Positions 35,412 to 45,479 of a stretch of DNA of 64,000 bases are shown here, in pieces. Below the pieces are notes generated by a model. It made no database searches, was not told where the DNA came from, and saw nothing but the letters and a program-made list of their open reading frames with translations. The translations under genes were made by a program, and so were the position numbers. Source of the stretch: Natroniella acetigena (lineage in GTDB: Bacteria > Bacillota > Halanaerobiia > Halobacteroidales > Halobacteroidaceae); the NCBI RefSeq assembly GCF_023227745.1, contig NZ_JALKBX010000001.1, positions 1 to 64,000 of the forward strand, written 5' to 3'. Positions within the stretch are counted from its first letter, which is position 1. Each line of letters begins with the position of its first letter.

Positions 35412-36242
35412 TTAATTTTTCACCACTTTATCTGATTCATCTAGTACCTCGTTCATACTTCCAGAGCGATAACCAGTCAAGTCTAATGTTACATAAGTAA
35501 AACCCACTTCTCTTAACTTAGCTGAAATTTGATCCATTGCTTCTAACTCAAAGAATTTCTTCCTTTCTTCAGGAGCAACTTCAATTCTAGCAATCTCTTC
35601 ATGATGTCTAACCCTAAACTGTTCAAAACCAAGCTCTATTAAATAGTCTTCTGCCTGCTCAACCATAGATAATTTCTTTACATTTATCTCTTCCCCATAA
35701 GGAAAACGAGAAGATAAGCAAGCAAAAGCCGGTTTATCCCAGGTAGGAAGTCCCAATCTCTTTGATAATGCTCTAATATCATCTTTAGTCAATTCAGCCT
35801 CTTTAAGAGGACTAACTACCTCTAGCTCCTCAGCTGCCTTCATTCCTGGTCGAAAATCTTGCAAATCATCATAATTAGAACCATCAAGTACATACTTTAT
35901 ATTACGTTCTCGAGCTACCTCCTCCACTTTAGAAAAGAGTTCATGTTTACAATAATAACACCTGTCAGGTGGATTGTTAGCAAAACCATCTACTTCTGTC
36001 TCCTCTGAAACAATGACTACCTGTTCAATTCCTATTTCTTCTGCTAATTGCTCTGCTTCTTTGAATTCCCTTTCTGGATATGTAGATGATCGAGCTGTAA
36101 CTGCCACTGCATTATCACCTAACACATCTTTACAAACTTTACTTAAAAAAGTACTATCTACACCTCCAGAAAAAGCGATAGCTACACTTCCTAGACCTTT
36201 GATAATATCCTGTAACTTTTTATATTTTTGCTCTAAATTCAT
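35412..36242 (-). CDS. larE: LarE, sulfur-transferring synthase of the nickel-pincer cofactor
   Basis: LarE activates the dicarboxylate intermediate with ATP and adds sulfur. The PP-loop is AFSGGVDSTF (~23). Three cysteines stand out: a CxxC in PDRCYYCKHELF and one in PAFACLSSRFPYG. Three-cysteine LarE proteins, such as that of Thermotoga, bind a [4Fe-4S] cluster that carries sulfur catalytically. The single-cysteine Lactobacillus type instead gives up its own sulfur. I chose the ATG at 36242 (MNLEQKYKK), with GGAGGTAATAAA upstream, over an extension to 36284. No larA is in the window. Confidence 0.92.
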   Translation of the reverse strand: MNLEQKYKKLQDIIKGLGSVAIAFSGGVDSTFLSKVCKDVLGDNAVAVTARSSTYPEREFKEAEQLAEEIGIEQVVIVSEETEVDGFANNPPDRCYYCKHELFSKVEEVARERNIKYVLDGSNYDDLQDFRPGMKAAEELEVVSPLKEAELTKDDIRALSKRLGLPTWDKPAFACLSSRFPYGEEINVKKLSMVEQAEDYLIELGFEQFRVRHHEEIARIEVAPEERKKFFELEAMDQISAKLREVGFTYVTLDLTGYRSGSMNEVLDESDKVVKN

Positions 36243-36353
36243 TTTATTACCTCCTATAATAATGATTAACCACCAACTCAACATTCCATTAGACCACTAG
36301 TTTAATATTCATGATAAATCTATTTTTTCCTGCTTTCAATTTTTTATAAAAAA

Positions 36354-36390
36354 AGAAGGTCTTCTTAGAAATTTCTAAGAAGACCTTCTT
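36354..36390 (-). terminator. Terminator of groES-groEL
   Basis: On minus, AAGAAGGTCTTCTTAGAA pairs with TTCTAAGAAGACCTTCTT, then TTTTTATAAAAAATT. The stem is nearly perfect over 18 pairs. Confidence 0.92.
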
Positions 36391-36408
36391 AATATTGGGT
36401 CAAAGGAA

Positions 36409-38073
<1,665 letters not shown>

Positions 38074-38160
38074 TCAACCTCCTTGAATTATTTTTGATCA
38101 CAAAATTTATTTTAAAATCACTAAACCTTTTCTCAAACTTTAACAATAAAACTATATTGA

Positions 38161-38448
38161 TTACTCAACGATTGCTAAGATATCTTTTTCATTCACAATC
38201 AAGTATTCCTCTCCTTGATGCTTAACTTCTGTTCCAGCAAACTTACTATAAATAACGATATCTCCTTCAGCTACCTGCGGAGCAATAACCTCTCCACTAT
38301 CTGCTGTTCTTCCTTCACCAACTGCTACAACCTTACCTTCCTGTGGCTTCTCTTTAGCACTATCCGGTAATACAATTCCACTTTCAGTCTTTTCTTCTCT
38401 TTCTACAGTTTGAATCACTACTCTGTCACCTAAAGGTTTAATTCCCAT
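38161..38448 (-). CDS. groES: Co-chaperonin GroES
   Basis: The 95-residue GroES has [11 protein letters not shown] at the start and the mobile-loop region [19 protein letters not shown] (~18-36). It caps GroEL. It is the first gene of the two-gene heat-shock operon, 46 bases downstream of a perfect CIRCE element. Confidence 0.98.
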   Translation of the reverse strand: MGIKPLGDRVVIQTVEREEKTESGIVLPDSAKEKPQEGKVVAVGEGRTADSGEVIAPQVAEGDIVIYSKFAGTEVKHQGEEYLIVNEKDILAIVE

Positions 38449-38492
38449 TGAAGACCCTCCTTATAATATAATTTTTATTATAAACTCCTTTA

Positions 38493-38519
38493 TTAGCACT
38501 CACCATTAACGAGTGCTAA
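38493..38519. promoter_or_regulatory. CIRCE operator (HrcA binding site)
   Basis: TTAGCACTC, nine bases, GAGTGCTAA: a perfect match to the heat-shock operator bound by HrcA, placed just upstream of groES. Confidence 0.97.
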
Positions 38520-38699
38520 TGATTACGTAACTAATAATAACTAAATCTGCCCTTAAAATCAAATCGTTTCTCAACTTATGAATCTTAATTAAGTTCAATT
38601 AGAGGTTATTATATCCTGAAAACTCAAATTTTCTCAAATAAACTATCTTATTTCCCCTACTACCAGTATTGTATTGTATCCAAGTTCCATTTTTTTATT

Positions 38700-38870
38700 C
38701 TTCAACCACTTAATATCAATGGCAATCAGGAATCAGTGACCAGTAATCAGTAAGTTCAAAATCATTTAATTCAAGAGCCCTTAAAGAACTTGAACTTATG
38801 GTTTTACTGATTCCTCATTCCCGATTCCTGATTCCTGTGGCACAAAAGTGCCACAATATTATAATCCTTT
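38700..38870. repeat. Palindromic element with heptad-repeat arms
   Basis: Left units are GGAATCA GTGACCA, GTAATCA, GTAAGTTCAAAATC. The right arm on minus is GGAATCA GGAATCG, GGAATGA GGAATCA, GTAAAACC. A TGTGGCACAAAAGTGCCACA hairpin follows, as at 6035 and 15598. Confidence 0.7.
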
Positions 38871-38961
38871 AGCGGTTGACATTATTAAAGAAATAATATA
38901 AGATGTTATTTAAATATCTACTTAACTATGTAAATCTAAAAATTCAAAGGAGGTATCATAA

Positions 38962-39261
38962 ATGATGAATCAACAAATTAATAAATCAGGAGAACGGGCT
39001 GTAGTCACAGTTCTTGGAGCAGATAAAGTTGGAATAGTCGCTAAAGTAACAACGGTATTGGCCAATCATAATGCTAACATAGTTGATATTAGTCAAACAT
39101 TATTAGAAGAGATCTTCTCAATGATTATGTTGGTTGAAATTAGTGAATTAAAAACTGATTTTGAAACTTTAAACAAAAAATTGACCGAGTTAGAAGAAGA
39201 AATAAATGTTGAAATAAAACTACAACATGAAAACATCTTTAAATATATGCATCGAGTCTAA
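38962..39261 (+). CDS. ACT domain protein, UPF0237 family
   Basis: The 99-residue protein is a single ACT domain (VVTVLGADKVGIVAKVTTVL, ~15-34; then NIVDISQTLLEEIFSMIMLVEI). Such domains bind amino acids. The family is regularly found next to UPF0210 genes, as here. The start has AAAGGAGGTATC upstream; two adjacent ATG codons are possible. One of the few plus-strand genes, it begins a two-gene operon. Confidence 0.92.
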   Translation: MMNQQINKSGERAVVTVLGADKVGIVAKVTTVLANHNANIVDISQTLLEEIFSMIMLVEISELKTDFETLNKKLTELEEEINVEIKLQHENIFKYMHRV

Positions 39262-39276
39262 TAGGAGGTGACTAAA

Positions 39277-40638
39277 TTGCTATTTGATAATCAAGAAATT
39301 TTAGAAACAATCCAGATGGTTAAAACAGAAAACTTTGATATTCGGACAATTACTATGGGAATTAATTTGCGAGATTGTGCTCATCCCAAAATTGAAGAGT
39401 TAACGACTAATATTTATGATAAGGTAACTACTCAAGCTCAAAATTTAGTAACAGCAGCTAATAAAATAGAACGAAAATTCGGGGTTCCTATCGTCAATAA
39501 AAGAATTTCTGTTACTCCTATCTCAATCATTGCTGATGCTTGCCATGAAACTAATTATACTATTATTGCTCAAACTTTGGACAAAGCTGCTAAGCAAGTA
39601 GGAGTTGATTTTATAGGAGGATTTTCTGGTCTAGTACATAAAGGTTACACTAAAGGAGAAAAAAATTTAATCAATTCAATTCCTCAAGCTCTAGCTACTA
39701 CAGACAAAGTCTGCTCTTCTATCAATGTTGCCTCTACTAAGGCTGGAATTAATATGGATGCTGTACTAAAAATGGGGACAACCATTAAAAAAACAGCCCA
39801 ATTAACTGCAGATAAAGACGGACTAGGTGCAGCTAAACTTGTTGTATTCTGTAATGTTCCAGAAGATAACCCCTTTATGGCTGGAGCCTTCCATGGTACA
39901 GGTGAACCTGAAACAGTAATTAATATTGGAATTAGCGGCCCTGGCGTAGTCAAAAATGTAGTTGATCAAATTCCAGATGTTGATTTTAATACTTTAGCAG
40001 ATACAATTAAACGAACAGCCTTTAAAATTACTCGAGTAGGAGAATTGGTCGGTCAAACCGCTTCTAAGATGTTAAAAGTACCTTTTGGAATCGTTGATCT
40101 ATCACTAGCACCTACTCCTGCAATCGGAGATAGTGTTGCTAATATCTTGGAAAGTATGGGATTAGAATCTTGTGGAACTCATGGTACAACTGCTGCTTTA
40201 GCTTTATTGAATGATGCAGTCAAAAAAGGAGGGGCAATGGCTTCCTCATCAGTAGGAGGTCTAAGTGGAGCTTTTATTCCTGTCAGTGAAGATCAAGGAA
40301 TGATTAAAGCAGCTGAAGTAGGTTCATTAAATTTAGAAAAATTAGAAGCAATGACTTCAGTCTGTTCAGTAGGATTAGATATGATCGCTGTTCCAGGAAC
40401 TACATCCGGTGAGACAATTGCAGCTATCATCTCTGATGAAATGGCAATTGGGATGATTAATAAGAAGACAACCGCTGTCAGAATTATTCCTGCTCCTAAT
40501 AAAGAGATTGGCGATAAGGTTGAATTCGGTGGTCTATTAGGGGAAACACCAATTATGAAGGTAAGTAAATTCAACTCTGATAAATTTGTACAACGCGGTG
40601 GTAGAATCCCTGCGCCTATTCAAGCACTGACTAATTAA
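39277..40638 (+). CDS. UPF0210 (DUF711/PFL family) protein
   Basis: The ~453-residue protein matches UPF0210 (INLRDCAHP ~25; [15 protein letters not shown] ~115; PAPIQALTN at the end). The family is related in fold to glycyl-radical enzymes of the pyruvate formate-lyase type, but its function is unknown. The TTG at 39277 is the likely start because AGGAGG lies at proper spacing; the in-frame GTG at 39268 overlaps that site. It follows the ACT-domain gene by 15 bases. Confidence 0.9.
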   Translation: MLFDNQEILETIQMVKTENFDIRTITMGINLRDCAHPKIEELTTNIYDKVTTQAQNLVTAANKIERKFGVPIVNKRISVTPISIIADACHETNYTIIAQTLDKAAKQVGVDFIGGFSGLVHKGYTKGEKNLINSIPQALATTDKVCSSINVASTKAGINMDAVLKMGTTIKKTAQLTADKDGLGAAKLVVFCNVPEDNPFMAGAFHGTGEPETVINIGISGPGVVKNVVDQIPDVDFNTLADTIKRTAFKITRVGELVGQTASKMLKVPFGIVDLSLAPTPAIGDSVANILESMGLESCGTHGTTAALALLNDAVKKGGAMASSSVGGLSGAFIPVSEDQGMIKAAEVGSLNLEKLEAMTSVCSVGLDMIAVPGTTSGETIAAIISDEMAIGMINKKTTAVRIIPAPNKEIGDKVEFGGLLGETPIMKVSKFNSDKFVQRGGRIPAPIQALTN

Positions 40639-40668
40639 ATTTATTTGAGCAAGCTCAAATAAATTTAG
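40638..40668 (+). terminator. Hairpin after UPF0210 gene
   Basis: AATTTATTTGAGC and GCTCAAATAAATT form a ~13-pair palindrome directly after the stop. There is no long T run, so termination is likely but not certain. Confidence 0.5.
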
Positions 40669-40947
40669 GTTAAGACTGAGTTTAAGTTTAAGTAAAATCC
40701 TAATCTTAAATTCCGCCACTTAAGTAATTCTAAAAGAACATTTTTTATTAAATCCAAGCTACAGCGCCCTGAGTGAAGTACTTTTTCTGAACGAAGAAGT
40801 ACTCTTGGGGTGGTTTTAACCTGTAGCCCGATAGCTTGAAGCAAAATCCTGCCACAGGTTAAAACCTGTGGCTTCATCTTTTATACTTCTCATTTTAATG
40901 ATTATAAGTCTCTTTATTGTTTACTCAAACTTAAACTTAGGCTTAAT
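40663..40947. repeat. Hexad-armed element with internal palindromes
   Basis: Outer arms (AGGTTAAGACTGAGTTTAAG at 40667; TTACTCAAACTTAAACTTAG at 40921) are inverse. Inside, AGTACTTTTTCTGAACGAAG forms a hairpin with the following AAGTACT, and TTTTAACCTGT (40814-40824) is inverse to ACAGGTTAAAA (40855-40865). GGTGG and CCACAGG segments recall IS605-like ends, but no transposase is present. Confidence 0.5.
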
Positions 40948-42295
40948 CGACTACCTCCACTCTTATTCCAAACTCTTCCTCTAATTTCTGGTATTCTTCT
41001 CCTGTCAAATCCCGCCCCCAATTATCAAAAGCAATCCCTGGCAATAAGAACAGATCAAACTCAGCTAACTGCTCCTTGTAACTTAACAATATTTTTCTAA
41101 AATCCTCTACAACTAATAACCCCGCACATAAAATAGAACCACCAAAGAAATTATTACTGACAGTGGCTATCTCTATCTGCCAGGTCGGATTATTATTAAG
41201 TACTAGTTGCAAACCTTCTCTAATAATTTCCGTAGCTAGCACAGAGGTCAAAATTAGAACCTGCTCAGCTTGTTGATAATTAATCACTCGCTCTAAGTTA
41301 TCCAATAATTGAGGGGCCAAATCATAACTGAAAACCAACCCAGACTTTTCACCTGCTAATTTATCAATTACAACTTCCTTGATTTCTCCTCGCCTTTCTA
41401 GCCTAACCCGAGGGCTTTCTATCTGCAATAATTGCTGAAAAGCATCAACCCGAGAGATAACCTCTACTCCACCAACCTCAATAATTCTATCCCCAACTTC
41501 AATTTTACTGAGACTGGCTGGAGAATTATTAATTATCCCTACTACCTCAGCTTCTAAATTTGATAATTTCAACGGTTCTAACATAATTGGAATTTGATAT
41601 TTGGCCCGACAGTCACTAATAAAATCAACTAACTGCTCCCATAAGCTAGGCTTAAACTCCATTTGACTAGGACTTAATCTTGTATAACCTGGCATAAAGA
41701 CTCTGACTGTTTGAGCTCCATAAGAGCCCAAGGCAGCAATAGTTTCTTCTAAATCTGACCATCCAGTTACTGTCGGCAGAGCCACTATACTACCATGATA
41801 AGTAATCTCTAATTTTTGTAATCCTTTCATTACCTCTAAAATTGACTGCTCTTGATGTTGATTCATTAATTCCTTTCTGCTTGTAGAACCAATACTATTA
41901 ACTGACAGATTCAGCTCAAGTGACTCTAATCGAGCCAATTCAGTTAAAACTTCAGCAGTTAAATTAATCCCATTAGTCGTCAACTGTAATACAGTATCAG
42001 GAAATTGATTCCGTACTAAATTGAGTATCTCTATTATTTGAGGATGAGTAAATGGCTCTCCTTCACAGATTCTAGTAGCAGATTCCCCAATCACAATCTT
42101 ACTTTCAGCATTTAAAAAAGAAATCAACTCCTTAATTTCAGCAAGAGAACGATGTCCAGAAGAAAAAACTTCTACATTAGCTGGGTTACCTTGGTGGCTA
42201 CAAAATAGACAACTGAGGTTACAGACTGATGTGACTGGTAAGATATTTTCCTTTTGGGCTGATAAAATAGCTAACTGCTGTTCAGTATATTCCAT
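40943..42295 (-). CDS. Radical SAM protein with PDZ and DUF512-like regions
   Basis: The 450-residue protein opens with a radical SAM domain (CNLSCLFCSHQG, ~24-35; ESATRICEGEPFTHP). A short PDZ-like module is embedded near 255-310 (GIINNSPASLSKIEVGDRII). The C-terminal part resembles DUF512 proteins (IEIATVSNNFFGGSILCAGLL). DUF512 proteins of Firmicutes usually start with PDZ, so this is a rearranged or extended relative. The substrate is unknown. It is not tightly linked to the t6A genes downstream. Confidence 0.75.
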   Translation of the reverse strand: MEYTEQQLAILSAQKENILPVTSVCNLSCLFCSHQGNPANVEVFSSGHRSLAEIKELISFLNAESKIVIGESATRICEGEPFTHPQIIEILNLVRNQFPDTVLQLTTNGINLTAEVLTELARLESLELNLSVNSIGSTSRKELMNQHQEQSILEVMKGLQKLEITYHGSIVALPTVTGWSDLEETIAALGSYGAQTVRVFMPGYTRLSPSQMEFKPSLWEQLVDFISDCRAKYQIPIMLEPLKLSNLEAEVVGIINNSPASLSKIEVGDRIIEVGGVEVISRVDAFQQLLQIESPRVRLERRGEIKEVVIDKLAGEKSGLVFSYDLAPQLLDNLERVINYQQAEQVLILTSVLATEIIREGLQLVLNNNPTWQIEIATVSNNFFGGSILCAGLLVVEDFRKILLSYKEQLAEFDLFLLPGIAFDNWGRDLTGEEYQKLEEEFGIRVEVVD

Positions 42296-42381
42296 AATAA
42301 TCCTCCATTTTATAATACAATTTACAGTTTATAATAATTTCTTTTAAAAAACTAATCATAAATTCTTAGAAAAATAACAAA

Positions 42382-42402
42382 GATCCCCTAATTAGGAGAT
42401 CT
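42382..42402 (-). terminator. Terminator of the tsaE-tsaB-rimI-tsaD operon
   Basis: On minus, GATCTCC and GGGGATC pair around TAATTA, then TTTGTTATTTTT. Confidence 0.75.
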
Positions 42403-42414
42403 CATTTAATCTAA

Positions 42415-43434
42415 CTAGCCTAATCTTAAATTAGGTTCTGCATTCAAAGAATAAGGGGCTGATTGTTGGTCTAATTGCCACTTGAAATAAGCAGCACTCC
42501 CAATCATCGCAGCATTATCTGTACACAATTGTGATTCAGGGTAGTACAATTCTAACCCTAATTCTTCTACTTTAATCGTTAATTCTTTCCTTAACTGTTT
42601 ATTAGAAGCAACTCCTCCTGAAAGCAATACAGTCTTAATCTCTTTATCTTTAGCTGCCTTAATTACCTTAGTAACTAAGATATCAACGACAGATTGTTGA
42701 AAACTGGCTGCTAAATCAGCTTTAGGAATCTCTTCTTGCTTCTGCTTTTTATGATTAATATAATTTAAGACAGCCGTTTTTAATCCACTGAAGCTAAAAT
42801 CATAATCTGGGCTATCAATCATTGGGCGTGGTAAATCAACTCCTGTTGGATCTCCTTCTTTAGCCAACTTATCAATTGCTGGACCACCTGGATAACCTAA
42901 CTCCATTACCCGAGCTACCTTATCAAAAGCTTCTCCTGCAGCATCATCTTTAGTCCTCCCTAAAATCTGATAACTTCCTAGCCGCTCAAAATACAACAAA
43001 TCAGTATGTCCTCCTGACACAGTTAAACAAATTAATGGAGGTTCTAACCTTGGATAAGAGATAAAATTAGCATAGATATGCCCTTCAATATGATTAACAG
43101 CAATTAAGGGTAAATTATGAGCATAGGCTATCGCTTTCGCAGCAGAAATACCAACCAGTAATCCCCCCACTAAGCCTGGCCCATAAGTCACTGCTACAGC
43201 TGATAAATCTTGATAACTGACTCCCGCTTCTGCTAAAGCTTCACTGATCACAGGATTGATCAATTCTACATGCTTGCGAGAAGCAATTTCAGGAACAACC
43301 CCCCCAAACTTACGGTGCCAGTCGATTTGAGAAGCAATTATGTTAGACAAAACTTGAGTCCCCTCCTTAATAACTGCTACTGAAGTCTCATCACAGGAAG
43401 TCTCAATTCCCAGTACTAAAAATTCCTTCGCCAT
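42415..43434 (-). CDS. tsaD: tRNA N6-adenosine threonylcarbamoyltransferase TsaD
   Basis: TsaD transfers threonylcarbamoyl to A37 of ANN-decoding tRNAs. The 339-residue protein has GIETSCDETSVAV at the start, the metal site HIEGHIYANF (~112), and SGGHTDLLYF (~138). It lies with tsaB, tsaE and rimI, the usual set. Confidence 0.97.
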   Translation of the reverse strand: MAKEFLVLGIETSCDETSVAVIKEGTQVLSNIIASQIDWHRKFGGVVPEIASRKHVELINPVISEALAEAGVSYQDLSAVAVTYGPGLVGGLLVGISAAKAIAYAHNLPLIAVNHIEGHIYANFISYPRLEPPLICLTVSGGHTDLLYFERLGSYQILGRTKDDAAGEAFDKVARVMELGYPGGPAIDKLAKEGDPTGVDLPRPMIDSPDYDFSFSGLKTAVLNYINHKKQKQEEIPKADLAASFQQSVVDILVTKVIKAAKDKEIKTVLLSGGVASNKQLRKELTIKVEELGLELYYPESQLCTDNAAMIGSAAYFKWQLDQQSAPYSLNAEPNLRLG

Positions 43435-43483
43435 AAATAATCACCTCCCATAAGTTCAGTAATTAGTGAAAATTAAATTACTC

Positions 43484-43927
43484 TTATATTTTTTTCCACA
43501 TAATTAAAGCATCTTCTTGATTATCGCTATAATAATTTTCCCTAACTCCAATACTAACAAATCCCTCTTTACGATACAATTTTTGAGCTATTTGATTAGA
43601 CATCCTAACTTCTAATGTGATCATCTTAATTTTTCTTTGTTCAAGTTTAGTATATAAGAACCGTAATAACTCAGTAGCTATCTTACGATGTCGATAATTC
43701 TTACTAATTGCTAAAGTCGTTAGATGGGCTCTATTTGCAATCACCCATGCTCCAAGATAAGCAATCACCTGCTCAGCTAACATTCCTACTATGTAATAAC
43801 CATAATTAGTATTTAACTCGCTCTTAAAAGCTGCTTTCGACCAAGGAACTGTAAATGTTTCTCGCTCAATCTTTAAAATCTGCTCCAGATGCTTTTCCTC
43901 CATTGTAATAATTTCAAGCTGTCTCAA
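43484..43927 (-). CDS. rimI: GNAT acetyltransferase, RimI family
   Basis: The 147-residue GNAT protein has the acetyl-CoA binding region ISKNYRHRKIATELLRFL (~73-90) and a C-terminal NQIAQKLYRKEGF. RimI acetylates the N terminus of ribosomal protein S18 in E. coli; relatives act on other proteins. Its position between tsaB and tsaD is common in Firmicutes. Confidence 0.9.
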   Translation of the reverse strand: MRQLEIITMEEKHLEQILKIERETFTVPWSKAAFKSELNTNYGYYIVGMLAEQVIAYLGAWVIANRAHLTTLAISKNYRHRKIATELLRFLYTKLEQRKIKMITLEVRMSNQIAQKLYRKEGFVSIGVRENYYSDNQEDALIMWKKI

Positions 43928-43942
43928 GTTTAGACACCCTCA

Positions 43943-44638
43943 CTAATTATTCTTTTCCCATTGAATCTCAGCTTGAGAACGTTTTAGATAATTAGGAGTC
44001 AATTCAAATAATTGATCCTCATCTCCAGCTACTAATCGCTCTATACCCAACTCTCCAACAGCTCCAGCTTGCGGCAGACTGAATTTATTAGTAATAAAGT
44101 GAGTTCCTTCAATCTGCTCGCTAATTTGAGCTCGATATTCTTGGATTATTTCTCCTACAAAATAAATTTCTTCTTGTACTGAACTTAATTCTGTTATTAA
44201 ATCATCAATAGCTAATAATGCCTCTTCTGTTTCTGCTCTCAACTGTTCATCGCTTGTACGATATAAACCAGTAAATACCCGTTTGCGTCTTGCATCTATT
44301 ACAGGACAAATATAACCTGAAGTATACTTTAAACTATAAGCCATAGCCTTCAATGTAGAAATACCGACAATCGACAATCCTAAACTTTGGGCCAACGTCT
44401 TAGCCGTTACTACTCCAATACGGGTTCCAGTAAAAGAACCTGGCCCTAAAGCAACTGCAATCCCATCCAAATCATCTAACTCATAACCAGATCTATCTAC
44501 TAAATCAATTAGTTGAGGCATCAATCTTTGGGAATGAGTCTGGTCTAAATGTAATAAACTTTCTGCTACTAACCTTTCTGTAGAAACCAAACTGACACTT
44601 CCTACTTTAGTTGAACTATCAACTGCTAAAACTAACAT
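43943..44638 (-). CDS. tsaB: TsaB, t6A complex scaffold
   Basis: TsaB is an inactive TsaD-like partner that holds TsaD and TsaE together. The 231-residue protein has VDSSTKVGSVSLV (~6) and LGPGSFTGTRIGV (~66). It starts 1 base from the tsaE stop. Confidence 0.95.
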   Translation of the reverse strand: MLVLAVDSSTKVGSVSLVSTERLVAESLLHLDQTHSQRLMPQLIDLVDRSGYELDDLDGIAVALGPGSFTGTRIGVVTAKTLAQSLGLSIVGISTLKAMAYSLKYTSGYICPVIDARRKRVFTGLYRTSDEQLRAETEEALLAIDDLITELSSVQEEIYFVGEIIQEYRAQISEQIEGTHFITNKFSLPQAGAVGELGIERLVAGDEDQLFELTPNYLKRSQAEIQWEKNN

Positions 44639-44639
44639 T

Positions 44640-45092
44640 TCACTTCAACTCCGCAACTAATTCAATAAACTTATTGGCTTGAGGTATAATTCTAATTTCC
44701 CGCCAATTTCCTTCTCCTCTTAAATTAATATCTAAATAATTATCAGGCATTAAGGCACCTGCTTTATCTGGCCACTCAATAATAGTTACTCCTTCACCAC
44801 GATATAAATAATCTTCAAAACCTATATCATATAATTCTTCTTCATCTCTAATCCGATATAAATCCATATGATAAACCTTTAATTTGCCACGATATTCATT
44901 AGCTACTGTATATGTAGGACTTGTAATTTCTTCTTCAACACCTAGTCCTCTGCAGATTCCTTTAGCTAAAACCGTCTTGCCTGCTCCTAAATCCCCTTGC
45001 AAACAAACAATTCCTCCATGAGTTAAACTTTCTCCGATCTTTTTACCTAGATCAAAAGTCTCTTCTGGATTATTTGTCTCCACCTTTAACAT
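44640..45092 (-). CDS. tsaE: TsaE, t6A complex ATPase
   Basis: The 150-residue P-loop ATPase has GDLGAGKTVLAKGI (~34), ITSPTYTVANEY and HMDLYRI. It supports TsaBD turnover. It is the first gene of the operon. Confidence 0.95.
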   Translation of the reverse strand: MLKVETNNPEETFDLGKKIGESLTHGGIVCLQGDLGAGKTVLAKGICRGLGVEEEITSPTYTVANEYRGKLKVYHMDLYRIRDEEELYDIGFEDYLYRGEGVTIIEWPDKAGALMPDNYLDINLRGEGNWREIRIIPQANKFIELVAELK

Positions 45093-45158
45093 TATTAGAT
45101 TCCACCTCTCAATTTCATTGTTTTTGATTAATAATAATCTGTTGACTCTTGCTTGATA

Positions 45159-45452
45159 TTAATCAATTACTTTGCCATTATCAACAACTACTGAACCATT
45201 AAGTAAGACCTTTTCAACTCTACTCTCCAAAGCCATATGACCATAAGTCTTTAGAGCCATACTTTCTCCATTTAAGACCATCAATCAAGCCAGGCATTAC
45301 TATCTTATCTCAACATCAATTATATCAGCATCAGCTGGAATTTCAACTTTAGAGCCAACTTTAACAATCTTCCCTGACTCAACTAAGACTGTCCCTTCTT
45401 CAATAACTCGATTGGTCATGTTTAAAATACGACCATTTATAATTGCTAACAT
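45159..45452 (-). pseudogene. Amidohydrolase pseudogene with large internal deletion
   Basis: A good ribosome site (GGAGG) and ATG at 45452 begin MLAIINGRILNMTNRVIEEG and continue to VEIPADADIIDV, a typical amidohydrolase N terminus. The frame then shifts; VMPGLIDG appears in another frame. Soon after, a C-terminal end (SRVEKVLLNGSVVVDNGKVI) is met. The whole catalytic barrel is missing, so roughly 300 codons have been lost. The original substrate is unknown. Confidence 0.8.
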
Positions 45453-45479
45453 TGTCTAGTTCCTCCATTACTAATAAAT

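Noticed and set aside
40665-40877. A 70-codon minus-strand frame as a gene
   Set aside because: It lies on hairpins and repeat arms without a ribosome site; the stems explain the sequence better.
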